DNA from: Lysinibacillus louembei
GTDB lineage: Bacteria; Bacillota; Bacilli; Bacillales_A; Planococcaceae
Assembly: GCF_033880585.1 (NCBI RefSeq)
Contig: NZ_CP137624.1
Location: forward strand, 2,577,501 to 2,641,500
Reading direction: 5' to 3'
DNA length: 64,000 nucleotides
Numbering within the stretch: position 1 is the stretch's first letter; each line of letters begins with the position of its first letter. Positions 57,614-64,000 of the stretch are shown here, one piece after another. The position numbers and the translations under genes are program-made. Under the pieces are notes generated by a model. It made no database searches, was not told where the DNA came from, and saw nothing but the letters and a program-made list of their open reading frames with translations.

Positions 57614-58423
57614 ATGAAGCGAATTATTATTGTAATGATAGCACTTTTATTGGTAGTATTAGGTACCGTCTATCCAAGTGACAAAATCGAAGCTACGGGC
57701 AAAACGATGTATGTCAATGCTAAAAGCGATATTATTTTACGTGACAAACCGGCAAAAGACGCTAAGCAATTGAGTACAGTAAAAAATAAAACAGCGGTCA
57801 CAGTTTTAGGTACAACAAAGGAATGGTCACATATTCAAGTTGGTAAGCAAAAAGGCTATGTATATTCTTCGGCTTTATCTGCGAAAAATCCGAATAAAAA
57901 AGAAGCGCCTGTTGTGACAGGTGGATTATATCCTAAAGTAGGACTTGAACTTGTATATATTCCAGATATTTTAGGGAATGTTAAGAGCAAGTACTATACT
58001 CTTGGCGAGGACAAACCTCAATATGCCTCAGATAAAACATTCAGTTCTAACGTTGGTTTATATTCGAATGTTGGTGATAGTTACGCGGACATCTCGATTG
58101 TAGATGTTGTTCGGAAAGGCTCAACGGCAAAAGAACTATGGATTGGTACAGGAACGGTACCGTGGTATATTTATATGTATCCAATGAAAGAGGGAACATA
58201 TACATATGGATGGTCGGTAAATATAGGGGAAGAAAGGGAATTAGATAAAATTTTTGTAGAAAGTACATCGAAGACAATAACTGTAAAAGCAGGTACTTTC
58301 CATAATGTTGTTATTTTAAAGCATCCAAATAATTACCGCCACTATTTTGTGAAGGGAGTAGGGCTTATTAAATCAACAGATGGAAAAGGTAATATTATTG
58401 CAGAGTTAATTTCAATTAAATAA
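57614..58423 (+). CDS. Exported protein with SH3-type domain
   Basis: A 269-residue protein with a signal peptide or N-terminal anchor (RIIIVMIALLLVVLGTVY), then a bacterial SH3 domain (YVNAKSDIILRDKPAKDAKQ, TAVTVLGTTKEWSHIQVG, KGYVYSSAL) and an unrecognised C-terminal beta domain of about 150 residues (VSRKGSTAKELWIGTGTVPW-like region, TITVKAGTFHNVVILKH). It may bind cell-wall material. ATG 57614 follows AAGGAGAG. It is an insert relative to the B. subtilis yajC-yrzE-yrbG order. Confidence 0.7.
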   Translation: MKRIIIVMIALLLVVLGTVYPSDKIEATGKTMYVNAKSDIILRDKPAKDAKQLSTVKNKTAVTVLGTTKEWSHIQVGKQKGYVYSSALSAKNPNKKEAPVVTGGLYPKVGLELVYIPDILGNVKSKYYTLGEDKPQYASDKTFSSNVGLYSNVGDSYADISIVDVVRKGSTAKELWIGTGTVPWYIYMYPMKEGTYTYGWSVNIGEERELDKIFVESTSKTITVKAGTFHNVVILKHPNNYRHYFVKGVGLIKSTDGKGNIIAELISIK

Positions 58424-58452
58424 ACGTTATCAAAATGGTTAGAAAATAGTAT

Positions 58453-58495
58453 AAAAACCCTCTTTCTGCTCACAATAAGCAAAAAGAGGGTTTTT
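58453..58495 (+). terminator. Hairpin overlapping the YetF-like gene's RBS
   Basis: AAAAACCCTCTTT (58453-58465) pairs with AAAGAGGGTTTTT (58483-58495), a textbook terminator. The RBS AGAGGG of the next gene lies in its 3' arm, so folding would also hide the ribosome site. Confidence 0.82.
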
Positions 58496-58499
58496 GCGT

Positions 58500-59147
58500 A
58501 TGGAAGAGTATTTATTAATTATTGCGCGAACAATTTTTCTTTATTTCCTTGTGCTGTTTGTCTTTCGCATTATGGGCAAGCGTGAATTAGGTGAATTAAG
58601 TATTTTGGATGTAGCGGTATATGTACTAATTGCGGAAGTTGCTGCCCTGGCTCTTGAAGACGTGGATAAGCCATTTTTTAAATCTGTTTTACCAATTATA
58701 TTACTGTTTGCTATTCAATATATAAATGCCATTTTTATTTTAAAAAATAAGCGCTTGCGTGATGTAATTGACGGAGATCCAACGATTGTTGTACGCGATG
58801 GGGTGATTTTAGAAAATGCGATGGTGAAGCAGCGTTATAATTTAGATGATTTATTTCAGCAAATGCGCGAGCAAGGCATCAGCTCTGTGCAATCGATTGC
58901 CTTTGCTTTTTTAGAGCAATCAGGAAAGCTATCCATTTATATGAAAGATGGACCAGCCTTCGTTTTGCCAATTATTGTCGATGGTTATTTGGATAAAAAG
59001 CACTTACGTTTAATTGGCAAAACAGAAGAGTGGCTGGAGGATGAGCTACGTGCACAAGGCGTTTATTCGGTAAAGCGTGTTTTTTATGCCTCTTATGAGG
59101 GAGGACAATTGTATGTGCAATTAAAGTCGCGAAAAAATAGCTCGTAA
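58500..59147 (+). CDS. YetF/YrbG-like DUF421 membrane protein
   Basis: A 215-residue protein with three TM segments (LLIIARTIFLYFLVLFVF, ILDVAVYVLIAEVAALAL, SVLPIILLFAIQYINAIFIL) and the DUF421 cytoplasmic domain (RDVIDGDPTIVVRDGVILEN, RYNLDDLFQQMREQGI). It matches B. subtilis YrbG by position (yajC region, before spoVB). Its start is within a terminator-like hairpin. The last 27 bases overlap the convergent spoVB. Confidence 0.87.
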   Translation: MEEYLLIIARTIFLYFLVLFVFRIMGKRELGELSILDVAVYVLIAEVAALALEDVDKPFFKSVLPIILLFAIQYINAIFILKNKRLRDVIDGDPTIVVRDGVILENAMVKQRYNLDDLFQQMREQGISSVQSIAFAFLEQSGKLSIYMKDGPAFVLPIIVDGYLDKKHLRLIGKTEEWLEDELRAQGVYSVKRVFYASYEGGQLYVQLKSRKNSS

Positions 59148-60614
59148 ATAACGCAAATCTGTCCAGCGAATTTGGCGCATAATGATAAGTAAAAATGTCA
59201 CCATGAGCAATGTGATCGCATTATCAATCCAAAAATGCCCTGTCAATGAAATAAATGATTGAAACGTCGCGACGACGATAAATATCCCATAAGGTACAAC
59301 AAAAATTTGATAGCCGACACCGATGCGAGGATGCTGACGCAATGTAGCGATATGTAAAAATGATGTAATTAATACACCAAAGCCAATCGCAATAATTGCT
59401 CCCTTTTCTTGGATAAATGGCTGGGAGGCGAGCGCAAATAAAATAAAGAGCTTGGCTAAACCGCCATAGACAGAATTCATCATCGCGGCACGTGCCTCAT
59501 CAACAGCCTGTAAAATGGAGTGCAAAGGACTTTGCACATAATAAAAGTAAAAAATAGGTGCCAAAATTTTCATAAAGCCCCGATTTTCCTCTAAGTGAAA
59601 AAGCTTCATTGCAAGCTCGTCACCATAAATGAAAAAATATGTGGCGGCGAAGCAGCCGATAATAGAAGAAAGGCGCAAGGAAACAGCGACACGCTCGGTT
59701 AGTACCGCGGTATTATTGCGTGCAACAGCATCGCTAACGGCTGGAATCAGGACGATAGCTAACGCATTTGGTATGAACGATGGAAATAGCAGTAATGGAA
59801 TATGCACACCTGAAATAACACCATACAGCGTAGTGGCGGCAGTGGCGGCAAGCCCTGAAACGGTTAATGCTTTTAAAAAAATAATCGGCTCTAAAAACCA
59901 TGTAAAGGTGCCAAACATTTTACTACCAGCAGAAGGCAGGGCAATGCGAAATAGTGGTGCAGCGGGATAACTATTTGTCTTTTGACTATATTTCTCCTTA
60001 GCATAATGAAAGGCTAAAAATAGCAAGGAGAAAATTTCACCGAGCAATGTAATAAGCATAGCACCTGCTGCGGTAAGACTCGCATCTGTATGAACAAAGT
60101 AGGGCAAAAGCAGCGTAACGAGCGCGATGCGTAATACTTGCTCAAGTAATTGTGCCCAAGCGGTAGGTGTAATTTTTGCTAAGCCTTGCAAATACGCTTT
60201 AATTAAGCTTGCATAAACAACGATTGGCACCGTTAGCAGTGATACCTTTAATGTAAGGGCAATCGCTTCATTTTGCAGCAATGTGCGCGCTAGCCATGGC
60301 AATGAAAAATAAAGAGGCGGCAATAAGATGATAATGGCAATTGTGGAAATAAAAATAGCCTTTGCCATAACGGCTTGTACATCGGCATCGCGCTTTTTTG
60401 CTCGAAGCTCTGCTGTCAGCTTTGCTACAGCAATTGGCAAGCCGAGCTGGGCGATAGAAATGAAAAAAATAAAGGTTGGATAAGCGGTCATATAAATACC
60501 AACTGCCTCTTCTCCTGCAACACGCATAAATTGCATGCGATAAAGAAAGCCGAAGCATTTCGATAAAAAAATGACAACGATTAAAAAAATTGTACCTTTG
60601 ATAAATGATGCCAC
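59121..60614 (-). CDS. spoVB: SpoVB-like flippase (stage V sporulation, MOP/PST family)
   Basis: A 497-residue polytopic protein with about 14 TM segments of the polysaccharide-transport/MurJ superfamily (FIKGTIFLIVVIFLSKCFGF, GEEAVGIYMTAYPTFIFFIS). SpoVB is needed for spore cortex synthesis. GTG 60614 is preferred, as AAGGG lies 9 nt before it whereas ATG 60623 touches that box. Position beside comN and yrbG matches B. subtilis spoVB. Confidence 0.85.
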   Translation of the reverse strand: MASFIKGTIFLIVVIFLSKCFGFLYRMQFMRVAGEEAVGIYMTAYPTFIFFISIAQLGLPIAVAKLTAELRAKKRDADVQAVMAKAIFISTIAIIILLPPLYFSLPWLARTLLQNEAIALTLKVSLLTVPIVVYASLIKAYLQGLAKITPTAWAQLLEQVLRIALVTLLLPYFVHTDASLTAAGAMLITLLGEIFSLLFLAFHYAKEKYSQKTNSYPAAPLFRIALPSAGSKMFGTFTWFLEPIIFLKALTVSGLAATAATTLYGVISGVHIPLLLFPSFIPNALAIVLIPAVSDAVARNNTAVLTERVAVSLRLSSIIGCFAATYFFIYGDELAMKLFHLEENRGFMKILAPIFYFYYVQSPLHSILQAVDEARAAMMNSVYGGLAKLFILFALASQPFIQEKGAIIAIGFGVLITSFLHIATLRQHPRIGVGYQIFVVPYGIFIVVATFQSFISLTGHFWIDNAITLLMVTFLLIIMRQIRWTDLRYLRAIFSRL

Positions 60615-60708
60615 TAGCGCCATCCCTTCTCAATTTATCTTTTTTGATATACACTATTTGTATGCAGGACGAGTAGTGATTACAACTTTCAAACAGAGGT
60701 GGGCTATG

Positions 60709-61011
60709 ATGACGATTCGTTATAACGAGCTTTTTGACCATGTGTATGTTGTGCTTCAAAGCAAGATAGAAGAATTTCGTTTTCTTCAATATCGATCACT
60801 AACAGAGGAGGAGCTTTGGAATTATTGCATCGATCGGAAATGGCGTAAAAAAGAAATTGAAAGCTTACCTATTGCAGAGATAGTAGCAACAGTTTTTGAT
60901 TTAACACCATCGGAAGTATTAAATTATCATCGATTCGTATCTCATCAAGCATTGGATTTACAAAGCGAGCTAGCTGCCGTGCTATTTCACGCAAAAAGTA
61001 ATAGTCTGTGA
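60709..61011 (+). CDS. comN: ComN-like post-transcriptional regulator (YrzD)
   Basis: A 100-residue helical protein (FDHVYVVLQSKIEEFRFLQY, LTEEELWNYCIDRKWRKKEI, VFDLTPSEVLNYHRFVSHQA) of the ComN family, which in B. subtilis influences comE transcripts and late competence genes. ATG 60709 with AGAGGTGG upstream at 6 nt is preferred to ATG 60706; the frame is open further upstream without an RBS. Divergent from spoVB. Confidence 0.8.
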   Translation: MTIRYNELFDHVYVVLQSKIEEFRFLQYRSLTEEELWNYCIDRKWRKKEIESLPIAEIVATVFDLTPSEVLNYHRFVSHQALDLQSELAAVLFHAKSNSL

Positions 61012-61382
61012 ACAATAATAAAAAGATAGGCTAGATGAAGAAAAATGTGTTATTCAATATTTGACAGCTAGCCAATCGTGTTTCATAATAAGCATATTGT
61101 GTGCATTCGTTTTTTAGAATGGCTTTTTAAGGCTGCATCATGTAGCCGCTACATAAGTGAACGGAGAACATGGCGCATAGGCGCTTTTTCTCATGGTTTA
61201 ATGAATGTCCAAATATTAACTGAACCAAGAGAAAGGCCCCAGCGGATGTCACGGATTTTGATGAGAAGGCCTGCATGATGCAGGTCAGTTAAGAGCTTGC
61301 TCGAAAAAATCCAGACGCAATTATGCCAAGGCGTAATTGATTATGCACAAATTCGTGCGTTAAGTTTAGAGGAGGATTTACA
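61012..61382 (+). other. 371-bp region upstream of secDF, unexplained
   Basis: No convincing gene. A 67-codon open frame (61078-61278) has no RBS. From about 61237 a second frame reads ADVTDFDEKACMMQVS, stop, ELARKNPDAIMPRRN, stop, which looks like degraded coding sequence. Small hairpins are present, for example GCCTGCATGATGCAGGTC near 61270 and the GGCTAG/CTAGCC pair at about 61031-61075. It may be a decayed insertion or a structured leader; I cannot identify it. The secDF RBS AGAGGAGG ends the region. Confidence 0.35.
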
Positions 61383-63647
61383 ATGAAATTAGCAAACCGT
61401 ATTATTACCTTTACACTAATTGTTTTATTGCTATTTACAGGTATGGGTACAACGGTTCAAGGAGTTTTAGACAAAGTAAAACTCGGCTTGGATTTACAAG
61501 GTGGCTTTGAAGTATTATACAAAGTGGAAACATTGGATGGATCAAAGGTGACACCGAATGTGTTAACTGATACGAACGAAGCGTTAAACCGACGTGTCAA
61601 TGCCTTTGGTGTGAGTGAGCCTTCCATTGCAGTAGAAGGGGAAAACCGTATTCGTGTACAGCTAGCTGGCTTAGATGACCAATCATCTGCTCGTGAGCTT
61701 TTATCAAGTACGGCAAACTTAACATTCCGCGATGTGGACGATAATATTTTATTGGACGGCACGGATTTAAAAGAAAATGGTGCAAACGCAACATTTGGCG
61801 ATCGTAACCAGCCGATTGTGACATTAACATTGAAGGATGCATCGAAATTTGCAGAAGCAACTCAAAAAGTGCTAGAAAAAGGACCAGGTAAAAATCTACT
61901 GGTTGTTTGGCTAGACTTTGAAGAAGGTGTAGACTCTTATGAAGCAGAAGCAGGGAAGGAAAATCCTAAATTTGCCTCTGCTGCAACAGTAGATCAAGTA
62001 TTAAATACAACAAATGTAATGATTCAAGGGAACTTCTCAGTAGATGAGACGAAAACTCTTGCATCCATTTTAAACTCAGGCTCATTGCCTGTAAAATTAA
62101 CAGAAATTTACTCAACTTCTGTTGGGGCACAATTCGGTGAAAAAGCATTAACAAGCACGGTATTTGCAGGTGTAGTTGGGGTACTCGTTATTTTCGTATT
62201 CATGCTGCTGTATTACCGTTTACCAGGTATCATTGCGATTGTGACATTAACGGTCTTTACGTATCTTGTCCTCGTTGTCTTCAATGGTATTAATGCGGTA
62301 TTAACGCTACCAGGGATTGCCGCAGTTGTGCTTGGGATTGGGATGGCTGTTGATGCCAACATTTTAACGGCCGAGCGTATTCGGGAAGAGCTGCGCGTTG
62401 GTCATGATGCGAAAGATGCATTCCGACTCGGCTCGAAGCAATCGCTATCTGCGATTGTCGATGCACAATTAACAACATTGCTTGTAGCCATCGTTTTATT
62501 CTATTTCGGGACAAGCTCTGTTAAAGGCTTTGCGACAACATTAATTATTACGATTTTATTAAGCTTCGTGACAGCTGTTTGGGGCTCTCGCATGCTGTTA
62601 GGCTTACTTGTTAATAGCGGCTACTTTGATAACCCTGCTTGGTACGGCATTGCAAAATCGAAGCAGCATAAATTAGAAGAGGGCTATAAAGCGCTTGATT
62701 TAACAACGAAATTTGATCGCCTTGACTTTGTAGGGCATCGTCGTAAGTTTTATGCTTTCTCAGTAATTATTTTAGTTGTAGGTATCGCCATTATCGGTAT
62801 TTTCCGCTTAAATTTAGGCATCGATTTCTCAAGTGGTACACGTGTGGAAGTTTTAGCAGACCGTGCGGTTACGCAAGAGGAAATGGTGGCATATTTCGAT
62901 AAAATTGGCATTGCCAATGAAGATGTTGTGATTTCGGGTGAAGAGCAAAATACTGCAGTCGCTCGTTATAAAGTAGAATTTTCACAGCAGGAAATTTTAG
63001 ATTTAAAGGCAAAAATCAAAGAGGACTTTGGACATGAGCCAAGTGTAAGTGCGGTGTCCTCAACAGTTGGAGAAGAGCTTGTGAAAAATGCCATTAAAGC
63101 ATTAATCATTTCGACAATTGGTATCATTATTTATGTAGCGATTCGCTTTGAGTGGCGCATGGGTATCGGTACGATTATTTCCTTACTGCATGACGTATTC
63201 TTCATTGTGGCGATTTTCAGCTTGCTGCGTCTAGAGGTAGAAATTACATTTATTGCCGCGGTGTTAACGATTGTTGGTTATTCCATTAACGATACGATTG
63301 TGACATTTGACCGTATTCGTGAAAATGTTGACCATGCAGGGAAGATTGAGACGAAAGAAGAGCTGGCGAATATCGTCAACAGATCGCTTCGTCAAACAAT
63401 GGGACGCTCTGTCAATACAGTTTTAACGGTAATTATCGTTGTTGTGGCATTGATTTTCTTAGGAGCACCATCGATTCAAAACTTCTCTATCGCCTTATTA
63501 ATCGGTCTTGTGACAGGTATGTATTCATCTATCTGTATCGCAGCGCAAATCTGGTATTCATTAAAAGTACGTGAAATGAATAAAACAGGCGGCGCTGTCG
63601 TGAAAAAAGAGAAAAAACAATGGGGTACAGACGAGCCTGTTGTATAA
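61383..63647 (+). CDS. secDF: Protein translocase subunit SecDF (fused)
   Basis: RND-type motor using the proton gradient to help protein export through SecYEG. The 754-residue protein is a SecD-SecF fusion as in B. subtilis (737). The SecD half has LGLDLQGGFEVLYKV, P1 domain and GIGMAVDANILTAERI; the SecF half starts near 445 with FYAFSVIILVVGIAIIGIF, LGIDFSSGTRVEV and IVGYSINDTIVTFDRIREN. Works with YajC, encoded upstream. Confidence 0.96.
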   Translation: MKLANRIITFTLIVLLLFTGMGTTVQGVLDKVKLGLDLQGGFEVLYKVETLDGSKVTPNVLTDTNEALNRRVNAFGVSEPSIAVEGENRIRVQLAGLDDQSSARELLSSTANLTFRDVDDNILLDGTDLKENGANATFGDRNQPIVTLTLKDASKFAEATQKVLEKGPGKNLLVVWLDFEEGVDSYEAEAGKENPKFASAATVDQVLNTTNVMIQGNFSVDETKTLASILNSGSLPVKLTEIYSTSVGAQFGEKALTSTVFAGVVGVLVIFVFMLLYYRLPGIIAIVTLTVFTYLVLVVFNGINAVLTLPGIAAVVLGIGMAVDANILTAERIREELRVGHDAKDAFRLGSKQSLSAIVDAQLTTLLVAIVLFYFGTSSVKGFATTLIITILLSFVTAVWGSRMLLGLLVNSGYFDNPAWYGIAKSKQHKLEEGYKALDLTTKFDRLDFVGHRRKFYAFSVIILVVGIAIIGIFRLNLGIDFSSGTRVEVLADRAVTQEEMVAYFDKIGIANEDVVISGEEQNTAVARYKVEFSQQEILDLKAKIKEDFGHEPSVSAVSSTVGEELVKNAIKALIISTIGIIIYVAIRFEWRMGIGTIISLLHDVFFIVAIFSLLRLEVEITFIAAVLTIVGYSINDTIVTFDRIRENVDHAGKIETKEELANIVNRSLRQTMGRSVNTVLTVIIVVVALIFLGAPSIQNFSIALLIGLVTGMYSSICIAAQIWYSLKVREMNKTGGAVVKKEKKQWGTDEPVV

Positions 63648-63653
63648 GCTATT

Positions 63654-63701
63654 GGCTGTTGAAAAAGTGGATGTATATCTGTCTTTCTCAACAGCCTTTT
63701 T
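63654..63701 (+). terminator. Terminator after secDF
   Basis: GGCTGTTGAAAAAG (63654-63667) pairs with CTTTCTCAACAGCC (63683-63696), one mismatch, followed by TTTTT. Confidence 0.85.
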
Positions 63702-63730
63702 GTTTTTTCTAAAATAGAAGGGAGCTTCAT

Positions 63731-64000
63731 ATGGCGCATATTACATTGAATCCGGATAAGTTTCAAATAAATGCAGTAGACATTATGCTGCCGATTGCGA
63801 TTACTCAGCTAGAGGAGATTTTAGGACCTGCACATTTGACGATAAAAAAATACAATCACGTCTACACATGGTCAAGCTTGGGGATTTGTGCCTTTTCTAA
63901 AAATGGTCAGATTGTCGAAAGCCTAAATGTATATTTTACGCTAGAAACATACGATTATGCACCAAATCATCCATTTGATGGGCAATTCCTCATAAATGAT
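63731..64000 (+). CDS. Unrecognised protein, N-terminal part (continues past window)
   Basis: ATG 63731 has AAGGGAG 7 nt before it, and the frame stays open for 90 codons to the window end. The fragment begins MAHITLNPDKFQINAVDIML, includes LEEILGPAHL and VYTWSSLGICAFSKNG, and has no signal or TM segment. The pattern (short strand-helix repeats, a YxWxxLGI phrase) resembles small DUF/immunity-type proteins, but I do not identify the family. Confidence 0.6.
   Translation, partial: MAHITLNPDKFQINAVDIMLPIAITQLEEILGPAHLTIKKYNHVYTWSSLGICAFSKNGQIVESLNVYFTLETYDYAPNHPFDGQFLIND

Noticed and set aside
61078-61278. 67-codon ORF upstream of secDF
   Set aside because: No RBS, mostly TTG/ATG-poor frame with an Arg-rich tail and no recognisable family; kept only as part of an unexplained region.

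Overview
The window is AT-rich, low-GC Gram-positive chromosome from an endospore-forming, rod-shaped, S-layer-bearing Firmicute, most like Lysinibacillus or a related Bacillales genus. Three things point there: the gene order (tig-clpX-lon-engB, hemAXCDBL, valS-folC-maf-radC-mreBCD-minCD-spoIVFAB-rplU-prp-rpmA-spo0B-obg-pheBA, niaR, safA, ruvAB-queA-tgt-yajC, yrbG, spoVB, comN, secDF), the sporulation genes, and surface proteins with SLH domains. The genus is an inference from gene content and order; no database search was possible.

Layout. 1-4.9 kb: end of trigger factor, ClpX, Lon, EngB (protein quality control and ribosome assembly; lonB is absent from its usual place). 5.1-12.0 kb: an accessory block with a GNAT enzyme, a YjfB-like small protein and three exported proteins, one with SLH domains and one with a VWA domain. 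12.1-16.5 kb: a lone, divergent ABC ATPase facing a quorum-sensing locus. That locus comprises a 52-residue ComX-like pheromone precursor (13279-13437), a ComP-like sensor kinase and a ComA-like regulator. A six-copy ACCGAC repeat array lies in the divergent intergenic region, and the place where comQ is expected holds only what may be its remains. 16.7-23.0 kb: the haem operon hemA-hemX-hemC-hemD-hemB-hemL. 23.1-24.9 kb: two truncated, head-to-head gene remnants (MocR regulator and GNAT) joined by an apparent deletion, a SpoVID-like gene and a small membrane protein. 24.95-31.8 kb: valine T-box and valS, two tandem folC paralogues, a SpoIIB-like protein and maf.

31.8-35.2 kb: radC is split by a 2.7-kb group II intron encoding a reverse transcriptase/maturase/HNH protein. 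The exon junction can be placed to the base, and splicing would restore a normal 230-residue RadC. 35.5-45.8 kb: cell shape and division (mreBCD, minCD), SpoIVFA/FB, an L21-leader-like element with rplU-prp-rpmA, spo0B-obg, pheB-pheA and a DCC-family oxidoreductase. 45.9-50.5 kb: a GGDEF protein, a TetM-like translational GTPase and an ECF sigma/partner pair. 50.6-53.0 kb: niaR, safA and a CotS/YsxE-like kinase-fold protein. 53.1-64.0 kb: ruvAB, queA, tgt, yajC, an SH3-type exported protein, a YetF/YrbG membrane protein, spoVB, comN, secDF and the start of an unrecognised gene.

The points most worth following are the ComX-ComP-ComA locus with its repeat array and missing comQ, the intron inside radC, the double-truncation scar at about 23.53 kb, and a family of look-alike terminator hairpins with GGCTGTC/GACAGCC arms scattered through the window. 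I saw no tRNA or rRNA genes, no CRISPR array and no recognisable transposase.
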